A stretch of 64,000 nt of DNA from Acidisoma sp. PAMC 29798. Its GTDB lineage: Bacteria > Pseudomonadota > Alphaproteobacteria > Acetobacterales > Acetobacteraceae. Location of the stretch: positions 2,785,001 to 2,849,000 of the forward strand of contig NZ_CP126994.1 of assembly GCF_030252425.1 (NCBI RefSeq), read 5' to 3'. Shown piece by piece: positions 43,903-53,135 of this stretch. Each line of letters starts with the position of its first letter. The stretch's first letter is position 1. A program made the position numbers and the translations under genes. The notes below the pieces were generated by a model. That model searched no databases. It saw only the letters and a list, made by a program, of their open reading frames with translations, and was not told the origin of the DNA.

Positions 43903-44187
43903 ATGGGCGGCTGGGTCTACATCATGAGCGGTCGGCGCAACGGGACGCTTTATATCGGCGTGACGACCGACATCGTCGCCCGCGCCTGGCAGCATCGAAA
44001 TGGGCTGGTAGCGGGTTTTACCAAACGATACGGGCTTTCTATCCTGGTCCATGTCGAAACGCATGAGTCCATTCTCGCGGCCATTCAACGGGAGAAGACG
44101 TTGAAGCATTGGCCGCGTATCTGGAAGATCGCGCTGATCGAACGCGGCAACCCAGACTGGTCTGACCTGTTTCCGTTGTTGGGGTAA
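43903..44187 (+). CDS. Small GIY-YIG nuclease-domain protein
   Basis: The 94-aa protein is a single GIY-YIG domain: WVYIMSGRRNGTLYIGVTTD, the Arg in VARAWQHRNG, and EKTLKHWPRIWKIALIE with a later NPDWSDL. Stand-alone members of this group are common in alphaproteobacteria and poorly understood; relatives cut branched or damaged DNA. The start is uncertain because the frame is open upstream. A perfect inverted repeat precedes it and a family-B repeat follows 58 bases after the stop. Confidence 0.8.
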   Translation: MGGWVYIMSGRRNGTLYIGVTTDIVARAWQHRNGLVAGFTKRYGLSILVHVETHESILAAIQREKTLKHWPRIWKIALIERGNPDWSDLFPLLG

Positions 44188-44245
44188 GCTGCTTGGTTCA
44201 ACGCAGCCCGTTTCACCGTCCCCACTCTTCACCATCACTCTCTTT

Positions 44246-44350
44246 ACCGTCATCCGCGGACTTGATCCGCGGACCTACCCGGTCGGGCGCCCAAACGCCG
44301 TCATGGCGCCGCAACGGGTAGATGCGCGGGTCAAGCCCGCGCATGACGGT
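44246..44350. repeat. Family-B palindromic repeat (105 bp)
   Basis: ACCGTCAT (44246-44253) and ATGACGGT (44343-44350) are perfect outer ends. Inside, CGCGGACTTGATCCGCGGA and CCTACCC pair imperfectly with GGGTAG and GCGCGGGTCAAGCCCGCGC. The copy lies between the GIY-YIG gene and radC. Confidence 0.78.
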
Positions 44351-44436
44351 GAGTTTTTGGGTGCCGACGCCCGAACCTCCATCGATCCATTTTCGAAACA
44401 TATTCCCCCCATCCCTACGTCGTGCGACGATCACGC

Positions 44437-45189
44437 ATGGTCATTCCCCCACACCTCGCAGACGCCATGGGTCTGTTCACCGGCCTGCCGGAGACGAAGG
44501 CCGCCCCGACCGCGTCAGTCGCGGGCGCCGACGGCCATCGCACTCGCATGCGCAACCGCCTGCTGACCGCCGGATCCGACTCCCTGGCGGATCACGAGGT
44601 CCTGGAAATGACGCTGTTCCTCGCCCTGCCCCGCCGGGACACCAAACCCGTCGCCCGCGCCCTGCTGACGCGCTTCCGTAGCTTCGCCGGCTGTATCTCC
44701 GCCACACCCCAGGAACTGCGTGAGATCGAAGGCCTGGGGGATGCCGGGGTCGCCGCCCTTAAGACCATTCAAGCGGCGGCGCTCAGGTTGATGCGTGCCG
44801 AACTGATCGACCAACCCGTCCTCAATAGTTGGCAGCGCCTGATGGACTATCTGACCGCCGTCCTGGCGCGCGAGAAGGTCGAGCACTTCCGCGTCCTCTA
44901 TCTCGACACCCGCAACCGGCTCATAGCGGACGAAGGCCAAGGGCGCGGCACCGTCAATATGACGCCCGTCTACCCGCGCGAGATCGTCCGCCGCGCCCTG
45001 GAGTTGAACGCGACCGCCCTGATCCTGGTCCATAACCACCCCAGCGGCGACCCGACGCCCTCGGCCCAGGACATCACCATGACCCGCGCGATCCACGCCG
45101 CCGCGCAGCCGCTGTCGGTGATGGTCCACGATCACGTCATTATCGGGAACGGCCGCTGGGTGAGCTTCCGGAAAGAGGGCTTGCTCTGA
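44437..45189 (+). CDS. radC: RadC-family (JAB1/MPN) protein
   Basis: The protein (250 aa from 44437) has an N-terminal helix-hairpin-helix region (EIEGLGDAGVAALK) and a C-terminal JAB domain with HNHPSGDPTPSAQD, the metal-binding motif of RadC. Despite the name, its biochemical role is unknown. Starts at 44422 (GTG), 44437 and 44467 are all possible and none has a strong ribosome site. Confidence 0.88.
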   Translation: MVIPPHLADAMGLFTGLPETKAAPTASVAGADGHRTRMRNRLLTAGSDSLADHEVLEMTLFLALPRRDTKPVARALLTRFRSFAGCISATPQELREIEGLGDAGVAALKTIQAAALRLMRAELIDQPVLNSWQRLMDYLTAVLAREKVEHFRVLYLDTRNRLIADEGQGRGTVNMTPVYPREIVRRALELNATALILVHNHPSGDPTPSAQDITMTRAIHAAAQPLSVMVHDHVIIGNGRWVSFRKEGLL

Positions 45190-45393
45190 CGGCATCAGGC
45201 ACGGCGACATTTCGTCTTGTGCCGACCCACAAGCCCTATTGGCGGCTTGTCTCGAGTTACAAATGAATCTACGAGCGCAAAGGTAGACCTGCACCGTTCA
45301 GGCTTCTTGTATGGGCTATGCGTGGCAAAGCCCGACACCCCGACGACGTGGACTGGAGGTCGAGACCGCGTGGCTGCTAGCTTCGAGAGATCG

Positions 45394-47532
45394 ATGCGTG
45401 TCGAGATCCGCTCGCAGGCTGGCGGCGCCGGGATCTCCATGTTGATCGGCATCCTCGTCCTGGCCGGCTACGGCCTGGGTTTCGAACCCCTATGGTGCCC
45501 CGTGCCCAGCCTGCCCGGGACGCACCCGGTGACGGCAATCTGCCTCGTCCTGCTGGGCCTCGGCGCGTGGCCGACGACCAGCCAGGCGGCCACCTGGCGT
45601 GTCATCCCCCAAATGGCTGTCGGAATCGCCGTGCTTCTGGCCGTTCTGTGCGTTTGCGATCACCTGCTCGACACGCATGTCATCGGTTGGATCACGCCCT
45701 TCCACGCGACGTTGCGCGCGCAGGCGGCGAGCGGGCGCCCGATCCATTTTGCGATGAACAGCGCCCTCGCGCTGCTCGGTCTGGGCCTTGCCCAATTTCT
45801 CCTGCCGCATGGCCGGATACGGACCTCTCAGGTCGCCCTGTTCTTTTCCGGCGCCATCTTGATGACCGCGCTCATTGGCTTTCTCGACGGATTGGGCCGT
45901 TTCCACGACTTCATGGGGCCGCTGACGCTTCTGGGCAGCGCCGCACTGATTGTGTCGGTTCTGGCAGCCGCTTCGTCTGGCGGGTTCCTGGCCGCCGTCC
46001 TGAAGGATTCCGAACCCGGACGCCTGGCCCGCATGCTGCTCCTGTCCTGCACCGTGATCATCCTGGGGATCGGCGCAATCGTCGCCCGCAGCGTCAGCGC
46101 CGAAGACGATCCGATCCTCACATACCAAACCGTCGCACTGCTCGCGCTGACCTGGGTCATCGTGGTGGCAAGCACGATCCGCGCCGACATGATCGACCTG
46201 CTCCGGCGTCAAGCGGACGCGAAGCTCATCCAGGATGCCAGCACGGACGCGTTGACGGGCCTGCTCAGTCGCAATCAGCTGGACAAGGTCTTGAGCGAGC
46301 CACACGGCGATTCAACACGCACCGCCATGCTCACAATCGACGTCGATCGGTTTCGCTCCGCCAACAATGCCCTCGGCACCGCGCTCGGAGACGCCCTTCT
46401 CATTCAGACAGGCAAGCGCCTGTCCGCCGTCGCACCGCACTACAAGGTGGCGCGATCCGGCGGCGACGAGTTCGTCATCTTCTGCGAGTCGATTGACAGA
46501 GCCGCCGCCCTGCAGCTTGCCGAGGCGGTGGTCGCGACGATGGCCGTGCCCTTCGAGCTGGGCGGGCGGCAGTTTCGGGTCACCTCCAGCGTCGGCGTCG
46601 CCCATGGCGGCACCTCCGGTGCTGCGGATCTTCGCGATGCGGCGGATGAGGCGATGTTCATCGCCAAACAGCAAGGCGGCAACCAGGCGGTGCCGTTCGT
46701 GAAGGCGTTGCATGACGCGCGGATGGAGCGTGTGCGGCTCGAACAGGATCTGCATCGCGCCATGGGCTGCGACGACGAGTTGACCCTCGTCTATCAACCC
46801 ATCATCAGCCTGCGTGATCGCGGCATCGTTTCCCTAGAGGTCCTGGCCCGCTGGATGCACCCGGTACTCGGCGCCATACCGCCGAGCCGTTTCATCGCCA
46901 TCGCCGAGGATTCGGGTTTGTTTCTGGAACTCGGCCGGAAGCTGCGTGAGATGGCAGTCCGCCAGGCGGCCACCTGGGCCGTCACACAAAACGGCTGTCT
47001 GCCGGTGATCAATCTGAACGTCTCCCCGCTCGAATTGGCGCGCTCCGACGTGCCTGGACAGCTGATGGCCGCCATCGAGCGTCATGGCCTGCGAACGAGC
47101 GGCTTTTGCCTGGAAGTCACGGAAGGCAGCTTCAGTGACGAGCGGGCCCTCGAAGGGCTTCAGGATGCCCGGCGCCGCGGCTTTCTCATTGCCATGGATG
47201 ATTTCGGCGTCGGCTATTCGTCCCTCGCCCAGTTACCGCGCCTGCCGCTGTCCTCCGTAAAGCTCGACCGCAGCTTCCTGACGCGCGCGACCGAGAACGA
47301 TGATGGCTTGAGCCTGCTCGCGACGATGGTTCAGCTTTCCCACGTGCTCAAGCTGCCGGTGGTGGCCGAAGGCGTGGAAACGCTGAAGGAACTCGACATC
47401 GTTTCGGCCTGCGGGTGCGATTCGGTGCAAGGATTCATCTTCTCGCGGCCCCTGACGGCGGCGCAGTTGGAGCCTTTCCTGCTCGCCAATCGCCCCTGGC
47501 CGACGGAGCAGCCGGTCTTCGTCGCCAGTTGA
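45394..47532 (+). CDS. Membrane-bound GGDEF/EAL protein (c-di-GMP turnover)
   Basis: The 712-aa protein has about eight hydrophobic segments in residues 15-260. A GGDEF domain follows with an intact G356-G-D-E-F360 but no RxxD inhibitory site before it. The EAL domain starts near 465 and has E482-V-L in place of EAL, with later metal and catalytic blocks present (NLNVSPLEL, DDFGVGYSSL, VAEGVETL). It could make or break c-di-GMP. Start chosen at the ATG at 45394 after GAGAG. It stands alone. Confidence 0.87.
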   Translation: MRVEIRSQAGGAGISMLIGILVLAGYGLGFEPLWCPVPSLPGTHPVTAICLVLLGLGAWPTTSQAATWRVIPQMAVGIAVLLAVLCVCDHLLDTHVIGWITPFHATLRAQAASGRPIHFAMNSALALLGLGLAQFLLPHGRIRTSQVALFFSGAILMTALIGFLDGLGRFHDFMGPLTLLGSAALIVSVLAAASSGGFLAAVLKDSEPGRLARMLLLSCTVIILGIGAIVARSVSAEDDPILTYQTVALLALTWVIVVASTIRADMIDLLRRQADAKLIQDASTDALTGLLSRNQLDKVLSEPHGDSTRTAMLTIDVDRFRSANNALGTALGDALLIQTGKRLSAVAPHYKVARSGGDEFVIFCESIDRAAALQLAEAVVATMAVPFELGGRQFRVTSSVGVAHGGTSGAADLRDAADEAMFIAKQQGGNQAVPFVKALHDARMERVRLEQDLHRAMGCDDELTLVYQPIISLRDRGIVSLEVLARWMHPVLGAIPPSRFIAIAEDSGLFLELGRKLREMAVRQAATWAVTQNGCLPVINLNVSPLELARSDVPGQLMAAIERHGLRTSGFCLEVTEGSFSDERALEGLQDARRRGFLIAMDDFGVGYSSLAQLPRLPLSSVKLDRSFLTRATENDDGLSLLATMVQLSHVLKLPVVAEGVETLKELDIVSACGCDSVQGFIFSRPLTAAQLEPFLLANRPWPTEQPVFVAS

Positions 47533-47624
47533 GCGGTCTTCCGAGATTTCCTAATCTTCTCTGAAGCAATTGACGCTCCGCGAAGGCTGACCCTAGGCTC
47601 CGCCAATCATTCCAGGAGCGCGAG

Positions 47625-48677
47625 ATGAACGACAGCGACCGCCGGACTCCCGTCCTTCTCACGCGCCGTCGGGCGGTGCTTCTGGGCGCCGCCGCCACGG
47701 GCGCGGCCAGCCTGCCGTTCCTGGCGCCGGCCGCCTTCGCCGCGGGCAAACTCGTCGCCCTCGTGCATACCCAGGCCGCCGGCGACAATGGCCCGATCGA
47801 CGACATGATCGCGCATCTGAAGGCCCTGGCGAAGGAAAAGCACTTCCCGATGCGGGCGATCTACGCCTCCGATCCCTCGACCTATCAGTCCATCCTGCAG
47901 ACGCTGGCGCAGGCCGGCGCGGCGGTCATCGTCACGACCTTCAATGAAATGGAAAACCCGCTCAAGGCGGTGGCGCCGGGCTTTCCAAACACAAAATTCA
48001 TCCAGCTCTATGCCGACCCGATCACGCCGACCGTGCCCAATATCCGCACCGTCGAGTATCAGGCGCATTACGGCATGTACCTCTCGGGTCTGTTCGGCGC
48101 CAAGATGAGCCAAGCCGGGAAGCTGGGTTATGTCGGCGGCATGAGCCTGCCGGGCCTGAATGCCGACCTCAATGCGATGAAGGCGGCAGCGATGGGCGTG
48201 TCCCCCACCATCACGGTCAAGGGTGCCTTCGCCGGGTCCTTCCAGGACCCGACCAAGGGCCGGGAAATCGCCAACCAGCTGTTCTCCTCCGGCATCGACT
48301 ATATCCAGACCGATGGCGCCGCGACGGATGCCGGCGTCATCCGCGCCGCGAGCGAGGGCGGCAACCGTGTGGTGAGTGCCGTCTTCCGCACGCAGTTCAA
48401 GCTGGGACCCAAGACGGTCGCGGCTTCCGTGCTCGTGAACTTCGGCCAGTCCTTGTACGATCAGGTGACGATCGCCCTGTCCGGGACCTTCACCGGCGGC
48501 CATTACGTCAGCAACCTGGCCGATGGCATCATCGACTTCGTGCCCTCGCCGCTGTTCATGGCAGGTGGTCCGCCCGCCTATATCGCGCGCGCGCAGGCCG
48601 CCTGGCCGGCGGTGAACGCCGCGAAACAAGCCATCATCAAGGGCACGCTGAAGGTTCCGTTCAACACCACCCTCTGA
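47625..48677 (+). CDS. BMP-family substrate-binding protein, nucleoside ABC importer
   Basis: The 350-aa protein carries a twin-arginine signal (TRRRAVLLGAAATGAASLPF...AFA). The mature part has the BMP/PnrA fold: KLVALVHTQAAGDNGPIDD, GYVGGMSLPGLNADLNAM, and IDYIQTDGAATDAG. The family binds purine nucleosides. It leads an operon with two permeases, a double ATPase and a nucleoside hydrolase, which fits nucleoside uptake for salvage. Confidence 0.87.
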   Translation: MNDSDRRTPVLLTRRRAVLLGAAATGAASLPFLAPAAFAAGKLVALVHTQAAGDNGPIDDMIAHLKALAKEKHFPMRAIYASDPSTYQSILQTLAQAGAAVIVTTFNEMENPLKAVAPGFPNTKFIQLYADPITPTVPNIRTVEYQAHYGMYLSGLFGAKMSQAGKLGYVGGMSLPGLNADLNAMKAAAMGVSPTITVKGAFAGSFQDPTKGREIANQLFSSGIDYIQTDGAATDAGVIRAASEGGNRVVSAVFRTQFKLGPKTVAASVLVNFGQSLYDQVTIALSGTFTGGHYVSNLADGIIDFVPSPLFMAGGPPAYIARAQAAWPAVNAAKQAIIKGTLKVPFNTTL

Positions 48678-48686
48678 GCGACCGCC

Positions 48687-50246
48687 TTGACCACAGACGG
48701 CGCGGCCCTCGCCTGCCATGACCTCACCATCCGCTTCGGGGAGGTCATGGCCCTCAGCGATGTCACGCTGTCCTTGGCCCCGGCCCGCATCCATGCCGTT
48801 TGCGGCCAGAACGGCGCGGGCAAGACGAGTTTCGCCCGGGCCTGCGCCGGACTGATCGCGCCTTCCGGCGGGGCGATCAGCATCGGGGGCAAAAAGTTGA
48901 CAGCCGGCAACTCGGCCGCCGCACGCGCCGCCGGGGTGCAACTGGTGCATCAAAGCTTCGCCCTGCCGCCCTCCTTCACGATCGCCGAAGCGATGGAGTT
49001 CGGCCTCACCGGCCGCACGGGCGCGATGTTCACGCAGCGGGGCCTACGTGCGCGCTGGGCCGAGCACCTCCGCGCGCTTGGCGTGGACGCCGCACCCTCC
49101 GCGCGTATCCGGGACTTGCCCGTCGAGACTCAGCAGGCGGTGGAAATCGCCCGCGCCCTGGCGGGGGAAGCACGCGTCCTGATCCTGGATGAGCCGACCG
49201 CCGTGCTGGCGCCCGGCGCCGCCGAGGCCCTGTTCGCGCGGCTGCGACGGTTGCGCGACAGCGGCGTGACAATCCTGATTATTCTGCACAAGATCCGCGA
49301 AGTGCTGGCGGTCGCCGATACCGTGACGGTTCTGCGCGGCGGCAAGCTGGTCGCCGGGCCGGAGGAGGCTGCGGCTGTGACGGCGGACGGGCTTGCCCGG
49401 TCGATCATCGGTACGGGAGCGGTCGCCCCCGAGGGGCAAGAAGATCTGGCCGCGCTGGTCGGCACAGCAATGCCGCATGGCACGGCGCATCGTCCCGCCT
49501 CCGCAAAGGCGGTGATGACCCTGACCGGCGTCACCACCCGCAAAGGTGAGGACGGCCAGCATCTGGAGGACATCGACCTCACAATCGGTGCTGGCGAAAT
49601 CCTCGGCATCGCTGGCGTTGAAGGCAACGGCCAGCGACCGCTGGTCGAGGCCATTGCCGGCCTGATCGCTCTGTCGCAGGGCGCAGTGACGCTGGACGGC
49701 GCGGATATGACCGCCGTTCCGCTGGCCGAACGCCGGCGGCGGGGCCTGCGCATCATTCCCTTCGAGCGCAATACCGAGGGGCTGAGCCTGTCGAGCCCGC
49801 TTTGGGAAAATTTCTCGGCGCGCCGGTTGCTGGAGCGTTCGGCGCTGTCGCTGATCGATCCCGCACAATTGCGGCGGGAGGCGCGCACCGCCTTTGCGAA
49901 TTGGGACGTGCGCTTCGCGACCGTCGATCATCCGGCCCGTTCCCTGTCCGGGGGCAACGCCCAGAAGGTCATCCTGTCGCGCGAAGTGGATGACGCCGCG
50001 CGGCTGATTGTGCTCGCGCAGCCGACGCGGGGCCTCGACCTCGGCGCCACCGCCTTCGTGTGGCATGCCATGCGCCAGGCGCGGGCGCGTGGCCTCGGCC
50101 TGATCCTGATTTCCTCGGATCTCGACGAGCTGTTCGACATCAGCGACCGCGTGGTGGTGATGCAAGGCGGCCGTATCGCGGGCCATTTCGCGCCGCCCTA
50201 CGATCTCAGCGCCGTTGGCCGCGCCATGGTCGGGGCGCAGGCGTGA
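48687..50246 (+). CDS. Nucleoside-type ABC importer, double ATP-binding protein
   Basis: The 519-aa protein holds two ABC domains. The first has GQNGAGKTS and LILDEPTAVL, with a degenerate signature (LPVETQQAVEIARAL). The second has a degenerate Walker A (GVEGNGQRPL) but a good signature (LSGGNAQKVILSREV), as in sugar and nucleoside importers of the RbsA type. A TTG start at 48687 is used, with no better codon before the first domain. It overlaps the first permease (GTGA). Confidence 0.87.
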   Translation: MTTDGAALACHDLTIRFGEVMALSDVTLSLAPARIHAVCGQNGAGKTSFARACAGLIAPSGGAISIGGKKLTAGNSAAARAAGVQLVHQSFALPPSFTIAEAMEFGLTGRTGAMFTQRGLRARWAEHLRALGVDAAPSARIRDLPVETQQAVEIARALAGEARVLILDEPTAVLAPGAAEALFARLRRLRDSGVTILIILHKIREVLAVADTVTVLRGGKLVAGPEEAAAVTADGLARSIIGTGAVAPEGQEDLAALVGTAMPHGTAHRPASAKAVMTLTGVTTRKGEDGQHLEDIDLTIGAGEILGIAGVEGNGQRPLVEAIAGLIALSQGAVTLDGADMTAVPLAERRRRGLRIIPFERNTEGLSLSSPLWENFSARRLLERSALSLIDPAQLRREARTAFANWDVRFATVDHPARSLSGGNAQKVILSREVDDAARLIVLAQPTRGLDLGATAFVWHAMRQARARGLGLILISSDLDELFDISDRVVVMQGGRIAGHFAPPYDLSAVGRAMVGAQA

Positions 50247-51274
50247 GAGCGCGGCTGCTCGCCGTCGGACGCGCCGTCGCCTTCGTGGCGCTGGCCCTGG
50301 TGCTATGCGGCGTCCTGTTCGAAGCCGCCGGCTTTTCGGCGCCGGATATGTTCGCGAGCATCCTGGATGGCGCCTTCCTGTCGGACGGCGCGCTGTTGCA
50401 TGATCTGCGCTGGGCCTGCCCGCTGTTCATTTCGGCGACCGGCGTCGTGATCGCCTTTCGCTGCGGCTATTTCAATGTCGGCACACAGGGGCAGTTCTAC
50501 CTCGGCGCGATCGGCGCGGCGGTGGCGGTGGCGGTCATGCCCGGCCTGCCCACGATCCTGGTGATCGTGGTCGCCCTGCTGGCCGGGATGCTGTTCGGCG
50601 CGCTCTGGGCCTTCTGGCCGGGCTGGCTGCGCATCCACTCGGGGACCGATGAGGTCATCACCACGCTGATGGGCAATTTCATCGCCATCCTGTTGCTGAT
50701 CTGGGTGACGAGCGGCCCGCTCAAGGACCCTTCGGGCAGCGGGCAGGTCACGGCGAGCCTGCCCGTGCCGATGGCCGATCGCATCAGCGACGATGGCGGC
50801 GTCTCGGCCCTTATCCTGGGCATCACCATCGCGGTTGGCATCGCCGCCTGGGTGCTGGTGAACCGCACGGCCTTCGGCGTGCTCGGCGGCCTTGCGGGGC
50901 GCAACCCGATCATGGTGACCTGGCAGGGGGCGCGCCTGTCCCGCCTCGGGCTCGGCGCCTTCATGCTCAGCGGCGCCACGGCCGGCCTTGCCGGTGCGAT
51001 GGAAGTCTTGGGGCCAGACGGGCGGCTGGTCAGCGGCTTTTCCCCTACGCATGGCTTCACCGCCGTGCTGATCGGCCTGGTCGCCAATCTATCCGTAAGT
51101 GGCAGCGTCATCGCGGCCCTGTTCTTCGGCGGCCTCGCCTCCGCCAGTCTTTACCTGCCCGTCATTGCCGGGCTCCCCGCCGCCGCGATCGACATCATCA
51201 ACGCCGCTATCGCCCTGTTCATTACCTCCCGCGCCTGGCCCAGCCGGTTCCGCTTCCGGCGGGCGACGCGATGA
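50243..51274 (+). CDS. Nucleoside-type ABC importer permease 1
   Basis: The 343-aa membrane protein has around nine hydrophobic segments and the BPD_transp_2 family pattern (FRCGYFNVGTQGQFYLG, HSGTDEVITTLMGNF, LSGATAGLAGAMEVLG). The GTG at 50243 overlaps the ATPase stop; the longer frame is antisense or shadow. It pairs with the next permease. Confidence 0.87.
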   Translation: MRARLLAVGRAVAFVALALVLCGVLFEAAGFSAPDMFASILDGAFLSDGALLHDLRWACPLFISATGVVIAFRCGYFNVGTQGQFYLGAIGAAVAVAVMPGLPTILVIVVALLAGMLFGALWAFWPGWLRIHSGTDEVITTLMGNFIAILLLIWVTSGPLKDPSGSGQVTASLPVPMADRISDDGGVSALILGITIAVGIAAWVLVNRTAFGVLGGLAGRNPIMVTWQGARLSRLGLGAFMLSGATAGLAGAMEVLGPDGRLVSGFSPTHGFTAVLIGLVANLSVSGSVIAALFFGGLASASLYLPVIAGLPAAAIDIINAAIALFITSRAWPSRFRFRRATR

Positions 51275-52158
51275 TCGACCTCATCGTCGCCGTGCTGCGG
51301 GAAGCGACCCCCATGATCTATGTCGCCATGGCGGGCGTCCTGGCCCAGCGCGCCGGGGTATGGAACCTCGGTCTGGAGGGGCTGATGATCACCGGCGCCT
51401 GCGCGGCGGTGGTGCTGACCGAGCAGACGGGGTCCGTCGCGCTTGGCCTGCTCGGCGCCGTGGGGACATGCGTAATCCTGTCGGCCCTGCTGTGGCTGGT
51501 GATCGAGAAGCTGCGTGCCAACCCGATCATCGCCGGCCTTGGCCTCACCGGCCTCGGGCTTGGGGGCACTGATCTCGCGGTGCAGGCGATCTATGGCAGT
51601 GAGGGCGCAGTGACGGCGCCGGCCGGCATCCCGACGCTCGGGCCGGGTTTCGGCCCCTTCGCGGTGCTCGACCTGCTGGTCGTCGCGATGCCTGTCGTGG
51701 TCTTCGCCCTTTGGGTGCTGCTGCGACGAACCCGGTTCGGGCTGCGCCTGGCGGCCTGCGGGGAACATCCGTTTGCGGCCCGCAGCGTCGGCGCCGATCC
51801 GGCACGGATGCGCCTGATCGCGCTCCTGCTCGGCGGCGCGCTGGCGGGGCTCGGCGGGGCGGAACTGTCCCTCGGCGGTTTGCAGATTTTCAGCGTGGGC
51901 ATGACGGCGGGACGTGGCTTCATGGCCTTCGCAGCGGTGATCTTTGGCGCCGGCCATCCCGTCGGCGCCACCTTCGCTGCACTGTTCTTCGCCCTGGTCG
52001 AGTATCTCGGCATCAAGGCGCAACTGGTGTTCGGTGAGCGTGCGCCACGGGATTTCGTGCTCATGCTGCCTTATATCGCGACCGTCCTCGGCGTATGGAT
52101 CAGCGCGCGCCTGCGCGGCGGTGTGCCGCTGAGTTCCGTTGAAATGCGCGATGGATGA
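51271..52158 (+). CDS. Nucleoside-type ABC importer permease 2
   Basis: The 295-aa membrane protein belongs to the same permease family, smaller member: LAQRAGVWNLGLEGLMITGA near the start and GGALAGLGGAELSLGGLQIF later. The two unequal permeases with a BMP protein match the PnrA/Nup nucleoside importer type. It overlaps the first permease by ATGA. Confidence 0.87.
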   Translation: MIDLIVAVLREATPMIYVAMAGVLAQRAGVWNLGLEGLMITGACAAVVLTEQTGSVALGLLGAVGTCVILSALLWLVIEKLRANPIIAGLGLTGLGLGGTDLAVQAIYGSEGAVTAPAGIPTLGPGFGPFAVLDLLVVAMPVVVFALWVLLRRTRFGLRLAACGEHPFAARSVGADPARMRLIALLLGGALAGLGGAELSLGGLQIFSVGMTAGRGFMAFAAVIFGAGHPVGATFAALFFALVEYLGIKAQLVFGERAPRDFVLMLPYIATVLGVWISARLRGGVPLSSVEMRDG

Positions 52159-52173
52159 CCGGAGTTTCCTGAC

Positions 52174-53118
52174 GTGACCAGACGAATCATCATCGACACG
52201 GACCCGGGCCAAGACGACGCGATCGCCATCCTGCTCGCCCTCGCCTCACCCGAGGACGTGACGGTGGAGGCCATCGTCGCCTGCGCCGGCAATGTGCCGC
52301 TGACGCTGACCGCCACCAATGCGCGCAAGATCTGCGAATTGGCAGGGCGGCCGGATATCCCCGTCTATGCCGGCTGTCCCCGCCCGATGGCGGCGCGACC
52401 GCTGGTGACGGCCGAGCATGTCCATGGCGCGACCGGTCTGGACGGGCCAGTCTTGCCTCAGCCCCTGATGGCGTTGCAGGCCCAGCATGGCGTCGATTTC
52501 CTGGTCGATATCCTGCGCGCGCAGCCGGCCGGCACCATCACCCTGTGTGCTCTCGGGCCGCTGACGAATATCGCCATGGCCCTGGTCAAGGCGCCGGATA
52601 TTGCACCGCGCATTCGCGAAATCGTCCTGATGGGCGGCGCCTATTTCGAGGTTGGCAACATCACGCCGACGGCGGAATTCAACATCTACGTCGACCCGGA
52701 CGCGGCGGCGATCGTGCTCGGCAGCGGTGTGCCCATCGTCATGATGCCCTTAGACGTGACGCATCAGGTTTTGACGACCGAGCCCCGGCTTGAACGCATC
52801 CGCGCGCTGCCGAACCAGAGCGGTAAGGCCGCATCTGCGATGCTCAACTTCTCCGAGCGTTTCGACCTCAAGAAATACGACAGCCTGGGCGCGCCGCTGC
52901 ACGACCCCTGCGTGATCGCCTATTTAATCCGCCCGGAGCTTTTCCAGGGTCGTCACATCAATGTGGAGATCGAAACGGCGAGCCCGCTGACCATCGGCAT
53001 GACGGTTGCGGACTGGTGGCGCGTGACGGATCGCGTGCCGAACGCGACCTTCATGCGCTCGGTCGATCACGAAGGCTTCTACGCCTTGCTCGAAGAACGG
53101 CTGGCGCGGCTGCCGTAA
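52174..53118 (+). CDS. Inosine-uridine-type nucleoside hydrolase
   Basis: The 314-aa protein has the calcium-binding N-terminus IIIDTDPGQDDAIAILLAL (D8, D10, D14, D15), LMGGAYFEVGNITPTAEFN and a C-terminal catalytic HDPCVIAYL. It splits nucleosides into base and ribose, the natural next step after the importer in this operon. GTG start with GGAG 9 bases upstream. Confidence 0.93.
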   Translation: MTRRIIIDTDPGQDDAIAILLALASPEDVTVEAIVACAGNVPLTLTATNARKICELAGRPDIPVYAGCPRPMAARPLVTAEHVHGATGLDGPVLPQPLMALQAQHGVDFLVDILRAQPAGTITLCALGPLTNIAMALVKAPDIAPRIREIVLMGGAYFEVGNITPTAEFNIYVDPDAAAIVLGSGVPIVMMPLDVTHQVLTTEPRLERIRALPNQSGKAASAMLNFSERFDLKKYDSLGAPLHDPCVIAYLIRPELFQGRHINVEIETASPLTIGMTVADWWRVTDRVPNATFMRSVDHEGFYALLEERLARLP

Positions 53119-53135
53119 CGGAAGGTTGACAGCAC

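Noticed and set aside
9636-44350. The palindromic repeats as insertion sequences or CRISPR repeats
   Set aside because: No transposase ORF is linked to them, the copies are dispersed rather than arrayed, and there are no regular spacers.
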